This document shows positions 40,424 through 48,539 of a stretch of 64,000 nt of DNA, one piece after another. The stretch is from NCBI RefSeq assembly GCF_022829405.1, contig NZ_JAKSXW010000115.1:1-64000 (forward strand), given 5' to 3'. A model generated the notes under the pieces. The model worked only from the letters and a program-made list of their open reading frames with translations. It was not told where the DNA came from and did not search any database. The translations under genes were made by a program, and so were the position numbers. Source of the stretch: Methylobacterium sp. J-076 (lineage in GTDB: Bacteria > Pseudomonadota > Alphaproteobacteria > Rhizobiales > Beijerinckiaceae). Within the stretch, counting starts at the first letter, position 1. Each line of letters opens with the position of its first letter.

Positions 40424-42484
40424 CTACCAGTACGAGCGGGAGACCGGCGCGGGCGCCGGGGTCCACAGGCCGGGCTCGCCGTAATCCGGCCGCCCGCCGC
40501 CCCGGGCAGCGCGGGGCGTGTCGAACGCGTCCATGTCCGGCTGGGCATAGGTGCGCACCGGGCCGCGGCCGTGGGTCACGCGGCGCGGCGGGGCACGGTC
40601 GGCATCCTCGGCGGGGTGCGCCGCGCGGCGGGGCGCGTCCCCGGCGACCTTGCGGGCCGGCTCCTTCGCCAGCTTAGCGATGGCCGGGCCGCCCCCGCCG
40701 GGCAGGCCGAGGGCGGCCCGCATCGGCGCGTCATAGCCGTAGATGTCGGGGACCCGGCGCAGGCTGCCCGCGTCGTCCACGTAGGTGGTGAAGTAGGCGA
40801 TGTGCACGGGCAGCTTCTGCGGCAGGCGGATCGTCCTCTCGCCCTTGCCGATGAGCTTCTTCAGGCGCTCGGCGCTCCAATCCGGCAGCACCACGTCGGC
40901 GAAGCGGAACGGGTCGTCCACGCGCACGCAGCCGTGGCTGAAGGCCCGGGTCGAGGCCGAGAACAGCGAGCGGTTCGGCGTGTCGTGCAGGTAGACCGCG
41001 TGCTGGTTGGGGAACATGAACTTGATGAAGCCGAGGGCGTTCTTCTCGCCCGGCGGCTGACGCAGGGAGATATGGCCGCCCCGGCGGACGATCTCGTAAC
41101 CGCCCCAGGTCTTGCCGCCGTAGCTGGCGAGCTTCGGCGCCATGGTCTTCAGGATGGAGGGCGGCACGTACCAGGACGGGTTGACCACCGCGTATTCCAT
41201 CATCCCCGAGAAGATCGGGGTCGGCGATTCCGGCTTGCCGACGATCACACGGGTCTCGTCCCTCAGCTTGCCGTCGCGGAAGATGCGCAGGCGGAACTCG
41301 GGGACGTTCACCAGCACGTAGTCCGGGCCGAGTTCCCCCGGCAGCCAGCGCCACCGCTCCATGTTGACGAGAAGCTCCGCCTCGTCCCCCGACTTGCCCG
41401 GGCGGCCGACATTGGCGAGCGCCAGCACGGTGCGCTTGTTCAACACGCCGTCGCCCGGCAGGCCACGCTCGCGCTGGAAGCCGGCCACGGCCTCCGCCAC
41501 CGTCGCATCGTAGAGGTCGGCCTCACCGGGGCCGTGGTCGAGGGTCGCCGAGGGGCGGCTCTCCAGGCCGAAATGCGTGCGCAGGGCCGGGACGCGGGGG
41601 TCGCGCATGCCGGTCTTCAGCGTCGGGCCGGACAGGAGGGTCAGCGGCTTCGCATCGGGGACCTTCGGGCCCCGCAGGGATGCGAGCTGCGCCTTGAGGG
41701 CGCGGTAGCCTTCGGTGGAGGGGTTGTAGCCCTCGAGGGCGTCCCCCGCCTTCGCGCCGGCCTCGGCCAGCTTGGCCAGCACGGCATCCGCGGCCGGCAG
41801 GTCGAGGGTCGGCGTGATCAGCCGCGAGATCGCGCTCGGGCCGATGCGGCCGCCCCGGGCGTCGCGGGCATAGAGCACGGAGGCCGCGGAGAGGCGCAGG
41901 TCGGCCTCCGCCACCGCCTTCTCGTCGGGCTTGTCGGCGAGCTTCGGCACCGGATAGGCGCGGATGTCGAGCCCGTCCTCGTCGGCCGCGGCGAGGCGGG
42001 CCGAGACCGCCTTGGCGGCCGGGGTCCAGGCGCCGTCGGCGATCCAGACCGGCTTGTCGCCGCGGGCGTCGTAGAAGGCCTTGAGCGCCGCGCGCTCCTT
42101 CGCGCCGAGGCGGGCGAGGAGGGGGGCGTTGCCGGAGAGGCGGTCCAGCACCGCCGCGGCCACGGGGTCGGCCGGCACCGCGGGCGCGGCGGCGGTGGCG
42201 GGCGCCGGGGCGCTGTCGGGCGAGGGTTCCGGCGGCTTGTAGTCCGAGATCGGGTTCGACGGGGCGTCGGCGGGTGCGTCCTTGCCCTCGCGCGCCGGCT
42301 CGGCGGGCTTCGCCCCGGGGGCGGGATCGACGGCCGGAACCGGGCTCGGCGCCACCGACGGCTTGGCCACCGCATCCACGGACGCCACCGTGGGCTCGGG
42401 CGAGGCGGCACGGCCCGGTCCACCGGCCATCAGCCCGGCGAGAAGGGCGGCCAGCGCGACCTGGTTGGAGCGCGGGACGCGCAT
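40424..42484 (-). CDS. L,D-transpeptidase, LdtD/YcbB-like (large)
   Basis: 686 residues. A signal peptide (about 8-28, NQVALAALLAGLMAGGPGRAA) and a Pro/Ala/Asp-rich linker (30-110) lead into a helical scaffold domain and a peptidoglycan-binding part (DATVAEAVAGFQRERGLPGDGVL). The YkuD domain follows with YLHDTPNRSLFSASTRAFSHGCVRVDD (nucleophile Cys519) and the YcbB-type end PVHIAYFTTYVDDAG. Size and order equal E. coli LdtD. ATG at 42484 precedes the signal peptide; the frame stays open a little further upstream without support. A DUF882 endopeptidase gene follows 195 bases downstream on the same strand. Confidence 0.92.
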   Translation of the reverse strand: MRVPRSNQVALAALLAGLMAGGPGRAASPEPTVASVDAVAKPSVAPSPVPAVDPAPGAKPAEPAREGKDAPADAPSNPISDYKPPEPSPDSAPAPATAAAPAVPADPVAAAVLDRLSGNAPLLARLGAKERAALKAFYDARGDKPVWIADGAWTPAAKAVSARLAAADEDGLDIRAYPVPKLADKPDEKAVAEADLRLSAASVLYARDARGGRIGPSAISRLITPTLDLPAADAVLAKLAEAGAKAGDALEGYNPSTEGYRALKAQLASLRGPKVPDAKPLTLLSGPTLKTGMRDPRVPALRTHFGLESRPSATLDHGPGEADLYDATVAEAVAGFQRERGLPGDGVLNKRTVLALANVGRPGKSGDEAELLVNMERWRWLPGELGPDYVLVNVPEFRLRIFRDGKLRDETRVIVGKPESPTPIFSGMMEYAVVNPSWYVPPSILKTMAPKLASYGGKTWGGYEIVRRGGHISLRQPPGEKNALGFIKFMFPNQHAVYLHDTPNRSLFSASTRAFSHGCVRVDDPFRFADVVLPDWSAERLKKLIGKGERTIRLPQKLPVHIAYFTTYVDDAGSLRRVPDIYGYDAPMRAALGLPGGGGPAIAKLAKEPARKVAGDAPRRAAHPAEDADRAPPRRVTHGRGPVRTYAQPDMDAFDTPRAARGGGRPDYGEPGLWTPAPAPVSRSYW

Positions 42485-42712
42485 CGGATTCTCCCACCGG
42501 CGGCCGGACTGCCGCAACCCAACGCCTAGCTGTATCCCCTTAAGCCAAGCTTTAAGCAACGGCGGAGGGCCAAGAGGCGGCCGGACACAGGATGTCCAGC
42601 ACCGGCGATGGGCCGGTCACGCGGGGGTATTGCTGCCGGAATGCGGCGAAGATCGGGGGACCGGCCCTCCCCGCGGCGACGAATGCTGCGGGAGGCGCCG
42701 GGATACTTCGGT

Positions 42713-42740
42713 GGCGGGGCGTGCGGTGGCGCACCCCGCC
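42713..42740 (-). terminator. Hairpin downstream of the ABC1/UbiB kinase gene
   Basis: GGCGGGG and CCCCGCC arms with additional GTGC/GCGCA pairing (42713-42724 and 42729-42740) start 5 bases after the stop on the minus strand. No T-tract is present. Confidence 0.45.
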
Positions 42741-42745
42741 CCTCC

Positions 42746-44113
42746 TCACACCGGCTGGGCCAGGCCCACCCCCTTCAGCACCTCGGCCTGCCGCTTGGCC
42801 AGGGCCTCCGTGGAGAAGTGCTCGATCTCCGCCTCGAACAACTGGTGGTAGTTCAATTCGGAGCGCAGATGGAGGAACACGGCGCCGAGGCCGACCGCGG
42901 CCCGGTCCATGAAGACGAATTCCTGCGGGACGGTCACCGGCCCGCGCTCCTTCAGGGCCTGATGCACCTGGAACGCCTGCCGCCGCCCGTACTCGCCCGG
43001 CTTGACCCCGTCCGCCACGGTGCGCACCCGGTCCTCCAGCAGCGGCCCGTAGATGAAGCGGGCCCAGATGTTGAGGATCTCGATCTTCTCCCGGTCTAGG
43101 TCGCGGAAGCCCCACACCTCGTAGGCGTGGACGACGCGGGCCTCGTCCCCCTCCAGCAGGCCGCGGTAGAGATCGACCACGCCGCCGACGAAGCGGGGAT
43201 GGAAGATGCGGACGCAGCCGTAATCGAGGAGGTTGATGCCGGCCGGCTCGCCGCCCTCCCGGAAGACCGTGTAGTTGCCGAGGTGCGGATCGCCATGGAT
43301 CACCGCCGCGCGGCTGAACGGGTGCCACCACGCCTTGAACATCGCCTTGGCGATGCGGTTGCGCAGTTCGACCGATCCCTCGGTGAAGCCGAGGATCTTC
43401 TCGCCCTCCAGCCAACCGAGGCTCAACAGGCGCCCGGTCGACAGGTCGGAATGGACCGACGGGACGCGCACCGCGTCGATGTCCCTGAGGACGGTGCCGT
43501 ACAGCCGCGCGTGCTTGGCCTCCCGCTCGTAGTCGAGTTCCTCGCGGACCCGCTCGCCGATCTCCTTGGCGATCTCGCGGGTGTCGAGCCAGGAGTTCAT
43601 CCGCCGGTGCAGGGCGAAGGCGATCTCCAGCTGCTTGAGGTCGGCTTCCACCGCCGATTGCATGTCCGGGTACTGGAGCTTGCACGCGAGGGGCTCGCCG
43701 TCCTTGGTCGTCGCCCGGTGGACCTGGCCCAGGGAGGCGGCGGCGGCGGGCTTCAGGTCGAAGCTGCCGAAGCGGGAGGACCAGTTCGGCCCGAGTTCGG
43801 CCTGCATCCGGCGCTTGACGAAGGCCGCCCCCATGGGCGGCGCATCGGCCTGGAGCTTCTGCAGCTCCGCGGCGTATTCGGGGGGCAGCAGGTCCGGCAC
43901 CGTCGCCAGAAGCTGCGCCACCTTCATGATCGGCCCCTTCAGGCCGCCCAGCGCATCCGCCAGGGCCGCGGCGTTGGTCGCGCCCTCCTTCCCGAACAGG
44001 CGGGACATGGCCATGCGCGCGGCGACGCCGCCGACATTGGCGCCGACGCTGGCATAGCGCCCGGCGCGGGCGGAGAAGCGGTTGGCTTCGCGGTCTCGAT
44101 CAGGGCTGGCCAT
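42746..44113 (-). CDS. ABC1/UbiB/AarF family atypical kinase
   Basis: 455 residues. Family members are ATPases or kinases that support ubiquinone synthesis or lipid handling. The signature KxGQ-type helix reads GPIMKVAQLLATVPDLLPPEYAAELQKLQ, split around residues 59-90, and AAAASLGQVHRATTKDGEPLACKLQYPD is the Ala-rich nucleotide loop with Lys. VIHGDPHLGNYTV and INLLDYGCVRIF give the catalytic Asp motifs. There are no C-terminal membrane helices, so it belongs to the soluble AarF/ADCK group rather than classic UbiB. ATG at 44113. It is separated by 87 bases from doc. Confidence 0.88.
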   Translation of the reverse strand: MASPDRDREANRFSARAGRYASVGANVGGVAARMAMSRLFGKEGATNAAALADALGGLKGPIMKVAQLLATVPDLLPPEYAAELQKLQADAPPMGAAFVKRRMQAELGPNWSSRFGSFDLKPAAAASLGQVHRATTKDGEPLACKLQYPDMQSAVEADLKQLEIAFALHRRMNSWLDTREIAKEIGERVREELDYEREAKHARLYGTVLRDIDAVRVPSVHSDLSTGRLLSLGWLEGEKILGFTEGSVELRNRIAKAMFKAWWHPFSRAAVIHGDPHLGNYTVFREGGEPAGINLLDYGCVRIFHPRFVGGVVDLYRGLLEGDEARVVHAYEVWGFRDLDREKIEILNIWARFIYGPLLEDRVRTVADGVKPGEYGRRQAFQVHQALKERGPVTVPQEFVFMDRAAVGLGAVFLHLRSELNYHQLFEAEIEHFSTEALAKRQAEVLKGVGLAQPV

Positions 44114-44200
44114 CGTCTCGCGATCCCGGTTTCACGTATCGCCAAGATAAGCCTCGCCCCCACCGTGAGGAAGGCACCGGGTCGCTGGGCCGCGGGCGCC

Positions 44201-44587
44201 TCACCCCTCCGGCCAGTTGTCCCGGATCCAGCGGGTGAGCCCGGCCTCATCGATCTCGCCTGCGGCGAGGCCGAGGATGGCGGCTGTCGCCTGTGCTTGA
44301 TCCGGCGCGAATCGGATACCGTTCAGGCGCAGGAACACCATCATCGCCACGAAGGCGATGCGCTTGTTGCCATCCACGAAGGCATGCTTGCGGGCGAGGC
44401 CGAATGCATAGGACGCAGCGAGTTCCGCAAGATCGACCTGCTCGTACTGCCACCGGTTCACCGGCCGCGCGAGCGCCGATTCGAGGGCATTGTCGTCGCG
44501 TATGCCTGCAGGGCCACCGAACCGAACGATCTGGCGCTCATGGGCGGCGCGGACCTCCTTCGAGGTCAGCCAACGCGGCTCGCTCAT
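44201..44587 (-). CDS. Death-on-curing (Doc/Fic fold) toxin
   Basis: 128 residues. Doc-type toxins phosphorylate elongation factor Tu and stop translation. The core motif HAFVDGNKRIAF matches H-x-F-x-[DN]-x-N-K-R, with His68, Asp72, Asn74, Lys75 and Arg76. GGPAGIRDDNALESALARP at the N-terminus is the usual Doc opening. It overlaps the antitoxin gene by 4 bases (ATGA), so translation is coupled and the antitoxin is made first. The partner is an AbrB/MazE-type protein, not the classical Phd. Confidence 0.9.
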   Translation of the reverse strand: MSEPRWLTSKEVRAAHERQIVRFGGPAGIRDDNALESALARPVNRWQYEQVDLAELAASYAFGLARKHAFVDGNKRIAFVAMMVFLRLNGIRFAPDQAQATAAILGLAAGEIDEAGLTRWIRDNWPEG

Positions 44588-44808
44588 TTAGCCAGCACCC
44601 GCAGGGTGTCCTTATACTCGTCCATCACCTCGTCGACGAGTTCCATCGCGGCGTCGAAATCCGGGTCGTAAGGCGTCAACCGGACGCCGCCCTCCGGGAC
44701 CTCCTGAACGTGCAGCCACTGCCCTTGCTCGAGATTGAGCCTCGACACCAATTCCTTGGGCAGGATCAGGCCCGTCGAATTCCCGATTTTCCTGACTTCG
44801 ATCTTCAT
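44584..44808 (-). CDS. AbrB/MazE-family antitoxin
   Basis: 74 residues. The N-terminal swapped-hairpin DNA-binding fold is clear: MKIEVRKIGNSTGLILPKEL and RLNLEQGQWLHV, with the IGNSTG turn typical of SpoVT/AbrB proteins. The C-terminal 30 residues (DFDAAMELVDEVMDEYKDTLRVLA) form an acidic helix that would cover the toxin. The upstream region has GGAGG before the ATG and a -10-like TTATAC with CGTTA direct repeats at about 44832-44846, a likely autoregulated operator. The terminator at 44884-44911 isolates the pair from rpmE. Confidence 0.88.
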   Translation of the reverse strand: MKIEVRKIGNSTGLILPKELVSRLNLEQGQWLHVQEVPEGGVRLTPYDPDFDAAMELVDEVMDEYKDTLRVLAK

Positions 44809-44883
44809 GGCAGCCTCCGGGCGTCGTTCAACTAACGTATAACGCCACACCGGAAATATCGCCAGTCCTTTGCTCCGGCGAAC

Positions 44884-44911
44884 GAAAAAGGGCGGCCCCG
44901 AAGGACCGCCC
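44884..44911 (-). terminator. Terminator of the rpmE-type gene
   Basis: On the minus strand GGGCGGTCC - TTCG - GGGCCGCCC (stem of 9 with one mismatch) is followed by TTTTT. It lies 45 bases after the bL31 stop codon. Confidence 0.85.
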
Positions 44912-44956
44912 GCATCGTCCCGCGGCGCCGGAGCGCCGCTCAACACTGGAATACGT

Positions 44957-45271
44957 TCAGCGACGCCCGCCCAGGGTGCCGAAGCGCGAGGTGAAGCGCG
45001 ACACGCGGCCGCCGCGGTCGAGCATCTTCTGCTCACCGCCGGTCCAGGCCGGATGGGTCAGCGGATCGATGTCGAGGTTCAGGGTGTCGCCGGCGGCGCC
45101 CCAGGTCGAGCGGGTCTGGTATTCGGTGCCGTCCGTCATCACCACCTTGATGAAGTGGTAATCGGGGTGCTCCGTCCCCTTCGAAGCGCCCTTCTTCTCG
45201 GCCTTCGCCGGGGCGGCTGCGTTCGCGGGGGCCTTGTTCGCGGGGGGCTTGTTCGCCGGTGCCTTGGCCAT
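44957..45271 (-). CDS. rpmE: 50S ribosomal protein bL31 with N-terminal extension
   Basis: 104 residues. The bL31 domain begins at about residue 33 with [19 protein letters not shown] and continues [25 protein letters not shown] to a basic end ([10 protein letters not shown]). Zinc-binding cysteines are absent, as in other Cys-minus alphaproteobacterial copies. The unusual part is residues 1-32, an Ala/Pro/Lys-rich stretch with repeated PPANKAPAN units. There is no other methionine between it and the domain, so the extension is translated if this start is right. The start ATG at 45271 has ACAACAGGGACAACGAGTC before it, a moderate site. It is divergent from the ABC exporter. Confidence 0.87.
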   Translation of the reverse strand: MAKAPANKPPANKAPANAAAPAKAEKKGASKGTEHPDYHFIKVVMTDGTEYQTRSTWGAAGDTLNLDIDPLTHPAWTGGEQKMLDRGGRVSRFTSRFGTLGGRR

Positions 45272-45513
45272 GACTCGTTGTCCCTGTTGTTCTCGACATG
45301 CGGCGGGAGGCGCGAAGGGCGCCGCCCGGCCCGGATGCCACTTTGAAACGGGTCTACGCTGTTGCATCGAACCGGGGGTTCGTGGCAACGGCGCAATCGG
45401 AAGCCGTGCGGGTGGCGGCCCGCGGCCATTGAACACACGCAATCGGATGAGCGGCGGCGTATACCCCAGCCGCCCCTCCGGAACAAGCATCGGGGAGCGG
45501 ACGATGAGGCGCA

Positions 45514-47373
45514 ATGGCCCGTAAAGGTAGAGACGCCGGACGTGCCGCCGGTCCGGCGAGGCCCAAGGCTCCCCTCAAGGCGCTGCGCCCGCTGATTCCC
45601 TTCGCCCTGCGCTATCGCGGCCGAATCGCGGCGGGGGTCATCGCCCTGGCCTGCGCCTCCGCCTCAACCCTCATCGTCCCCATCGCCATGCGCCGGGTGA
45701 TCGACCACGGCTTCAGCGAGGACGGCAGCGGCGTCATCGACGCGTACTTCCTCGCCCTCCTCGGCGTGGTGCTGTGCTTCGCGCTGTCGAGTGCGGCGCG
45801 GGTCTACACGGTGGTCTCCCTTGGCGAGCGGGTGGTGGCGGACCTGCGCTCGGCGGTCTTCGCCCGGCTCACGACCCTCGATCCGGCCTTCTTCGACAAG
45901 GCGCAGTCGGGCGAGATCGTCTCCCGGCTGACGGCCGACGCCACGCAGATCAAGGCGGCCTTCGGCGTCTCGATCTCGATCCTCCTGCGCAACCTCTTCC
46001 TGTTCGTCGGCGCCATCGCGATGATGGTGGTGACGAGCCCGAGCCTGTCCGTGCTGGTGCTCGCGGCGATCCCGGTGATCGTCTTCCCGCTCATCTTCTC
46101 CGGCCGCGGCGTGCGGCGGCGGTCCCGGGCGGCGCAGGACCGGCTGGCCGACGCCTCCGCCTTCGCGGCCGAGGCGGTGGGCGCGGTGCGGACCATGCAG
46201 GCCTTCGGCCGCTCGGCCGATGCGGCGGCCCGCTTCCGGGCCGCCTCCGAGGAGGCCTATGCCGCCGCCCGGGCCTCCATCCAGGCCCGGGCCCTGCTCA
46301 CGGGCGTGGCGATCTTCCTGATCTCGGCCTCGGTGGTGGGGGTGATGTGGTACGGCGCGCAGGGCGTGCTGAGCCACACGATGACGGGCGGGCAGCTCTC
46401 GCAATTCGTGCTCTACGCGGTGTTCGGCGCCGGGGCGCTGGGCCAGCTCTCGGAGGTCTACGGCGACCTCGCCATGTCGGCGGGCGCGGCCGAGCGGCTC
46501 ACGGAGATCCTGGCGGCGGAGCCCGCCGTGCGCGTCCCGGTCCCCGCCGTGCCCCTGCCGGAGCCGGCCCGCGGCGCCGTCGAGTTCGATGCGGTGCGGT
46601 TCTGCTACCCGACCCGCCCCGGCCACCCGGCCCTCGACGGCCTCGGCTTCACGGCGGCACCGGGTGAGCGCATCGCCCTGGTCGGCCCGTCGGGGGCGGG
46701 CAAGTCGACGGTGCTGCAACTGCTCCTGCGCTTCTACGATCCGCAGAGCGGGCAGGTGCGGGTCGACGGTGTCGACATCGCCACCGTCGATCCCGAAGCC
46801 CTGCGCGCACGCATCGCCCTGGTGCCGCAGGACCCGGTGGTCTTCTCGGGCACCGTGGCGGAGAACATCCGCTACGGGCGCACCGGCGCCTCGGACGCGG
46901 AGGTCCGCCGGGCCGCGGAGCTCGCCAACGCCCACGCCTTCGTGGAGGCCCTGCCCCAGGGGTACGGCACCCAGGTGGGCGAGCGGGGCGTCACCCTCTC
47001 GGGCGGCCAGCGGCAGCGCATCGCCATCGCCCGGGCGATCCTGAAGGACGCGCCGATCCTGCTCCTGGATGAGGCGACCTCGGCCCTCGACGCCGAATCG
47101 GAGCGTGCCGTCCAGGCGGCCCTGGGCACGCTGATGCGCGGGCGCACGACCATCGTGATCGCCCACCGCCTCGCGACGATCCGGGCGGCCGACCGTATCC
47201 TCGTCATCGATGACGGGCGGATCGTGGAATCGGGCACGCACGAGAGCCTGCTCGCCTATGGCGCGCTGTACGCGCAGCTCGCCAGCCTGCAATTCACCGA
47301 CGCCCTGGACGAGACCGCCCGGGGCCGGGAGGCGGGCAAGGCCCGCGTGGTGCCGAGCGAGACGGCACAGTAG
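45514..47373 (+). CDS. ABC exporter, half-transporter (MsbA-like)
   Basis: 619 residues. Six membrane helices (about 25-300) are followed by a nucleotide-binding domain. Walker A is GPSGAGKST (about 390), the signature LSGGQRQR (about 495) and Walker [13 protein letters not shown] (about 515); H-loop AHRLATI follows. Half-transporters of this shape form homodimers that export lipids, peptides or drugs. The short basic N-terminus ([17 protein letters not shown]) is species-specific. Substrate unknown. It is divergent from the bL31 gene, and the repeat element at 47381-47520 follows. Confidence 0.92.
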   Translation: MARKGRDAGRAAGPARPKAPLKALRPLIPFALRYRGRIAAGVIALACASASTLIVPIAMRRVIDHGFSEDGSGVIDAYFLALLGVVLCFALSSAARVYTVVSLGERVVADLRSAVFARLTTLDPAFFDKAQSGEIVSRLTADATQIKAAFGVSISILLRNLFLFVGAIAMMVVTSPSLSVLVLAAIPVIVFPLIFSGRGVRRRSRAAQDRLADASAFAAEAVGAVRTMQAFGRSADAAARFRAASEEAYAAARASIQARALLTGVAIFLISASVVGVMWYGAQGVLSHTMTGGQLSQFVLYAVFGAGALGQLSEVYGDLAMSAGAAERLTEILAAEPAVRVPVPAVPLPEPARGAVEFDAVRFCYPTRPGHPALDGLGFTAAPGERIALVGPSGAGKSTVLQLLLRFYDPQSGQVRVDGVDIATVDPEALRARIALVPQDPVVFSGTVAENIRYGRTGASDAEVRRAAELANAHAFVEALPQGYGTQVGERGVTLSGGQRQRIAIARAILKDAPILLLDEATSALDAESERAVQAALGTLMRGRTTIVIAHRLATIRAADRILVIDDGRIVESGTHESLLAYGALYAQLASLQFTDALDETARGREAGKARVVPSETAQ

Positions 47374-47380
47374 ACACTGT

Positions 47381-47520
47381 CACTCCGCCGTTGCGTGCGA
47401 AGCGAGGCAATCCGGGGGCGCACCGTTTCCGGGAATAGCCCGCTGCCCTGGGTTGCTTCGCTGCGCTGGCAATGACGGCGGGGGTGGCTCGCAATGACGG
47501 CCCGCGACGACGGCGGGGGT
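47381..47520. repeat. Intergenic palindromic repeat element
   Basis: The left arm (47381-47416, with GCGAAGCGAGGCAATCC) and right arm (47446-47486, with GGGTTGCTTCGCTGCGCTGGCAATGACG) are inverted copies with a few changes. Right-end pieces are repeated: GGCAATGACGGCGGGGGTG then GCAATGACGG and CGACGGCGGGGGTG. Motifs of the GCGAAGCGAAGCAATCC kind are widespread dispersed palindromes in Rhizobiales chromosomes, which is recalled knowledge. On RNA it would fold into a long hairpin between the ABC gene and the convergent OmpA-type gene. Confidence 0.7.
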
Positions 47521-47525
47521 GAAAT

Positions 47526-48539
47526 TCACCGCTCGGTGAGCTTCATCTCGATCCGGCGGTTCTTGGCATAGGCGTCTTCGGTGGTGCCCGCGTCGATGGG
47601 CTGGAACTCGCCGAAGGCGCCGGCCAGGAGGTGCTGCGGGGCGATTCCCTTGGCCGCGAGGTACTGCACCACCGCGATGGCGCGGGCGGCCGAGAGCGCC
47701 CAGTTCGAGGGGAATTGCGGCGTGGCGATGGGCCGGGCATCGGTGTGGCCGTCCACCCGCAGCACCCAGGGCAGGTCCGCCGGGATCTGCTTGGCGAGGT
47801 CGGCCACGGCCCCCGCGATCCGGTCCAGCTCCGGCCCGGCCTCGGGCTTCAGCGTGGCCGAGCCGCCGGGGAACAGCACCTCCGACTGGAGCACGAACCG
47901 GTCGCCCACCACACGGATGTCGGTGCGGTTGCCGAGGATCTGCCGGAGGCGGCCGAAGAAGTCGGAACGGTAGCGGGCGAGCTCCTGCACCTTCTGGGCG
48001 AGGGCCACGTTCAGGCGGCTGCCGAGTTCGGCGATGCGCACCTGACTCTCCCGGTCCCGGGTTTCGGAGGCGGCCAGGGCATCCTCCAGGGCCGCGAGTT
48101 GGCGCCGCATGGCCGCGATCTGCTCGTTGAGAAGATCGACCTGCGTCAGGGCCCGCTTGGTGGTGGCGCGCTCGGCATCGAGCTGCTTGTCGACGGTGCC
48201 CGCCGCCCCCTGGCTCACCGTGGCGGCCTCGGCCTGCGTCTTGGCCTGGTCGCGCTCGGCCTCCACGGCGGTGAGCGTCGAGCGCAGGTTGCGCAGTTCC
48301 TCGCTCTCGCCCTGGCGCTTCGAGCGCTCGAGGGCGAGGAGGTCCGTGAGGTCGGCCAGTTGCCGGTTCAGGCGGACGAGGGTCGCATCGCGCCCAGTCA
48401 GCTCCTGCGAGAGGAAGAACTGACCGACCACGAACACCGTGAGCAGGAAGACGACGGACAGCAGCAGCGTCGCGAGGGCATCGACGTAACCCGGCCAGAC
48501 ATTGAGGCTGCGCCGGTGGCGCGCCGCCGTCGAAGCCAT
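47526..48539 (-). CDS. OmpA/MotB-type peptidoglycan-binding membrane protein
   Basis: 337 residues. One N-terminal membrane helix (about 21-45, LATLLLSVVFLLTVFVVGQFFL) lies in a DALATLL context like MotB, followed by a long coiled coil (about 55-190) and an OmpA-like domain (about 205-335) with VDGHTDARPI, NWALSAARAIAVVQYLA and KNRRIEMKLTER. It should span inner membrane to cell wall as a stator or anchor. The start overlaps the stop of the MotA/TolQ-type gene by one base, so the two work as a complex. They are distinct from the flagellar motor pair (no PGNG or EXTE-type motor motifs seen). Partner process unknown. Confidence 0.87.
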   Translation of the reverse strand: MASTAARHRRSLNVWPGYVDALATLLLSVVFLLTVFVVGQFFLSQELTGRDATLVRLNRQLADLTDLLALERSKRQGESEELRNLRSTLTAVEAERDQAKTQAEAATVSQGAAGTVDKQLDAERATTKRALTQVDLLNEQIAAMRRQLAALEDALAASETRDRESQVRIAELGSRLNVALAQKVQELARYRSDFFGRLRQILGNRTDIRVVGDRFVLQSEVLFPGGSATLKPEAGPELDRIAGAVADLAKQIPADLPWVLRVDGHTDARPIATPQFPSNWALSAARAIAVVQYLAAKGIAPQHLLAGAFGEFQPIDAGTTEDAYAKNRRIEMKLTER

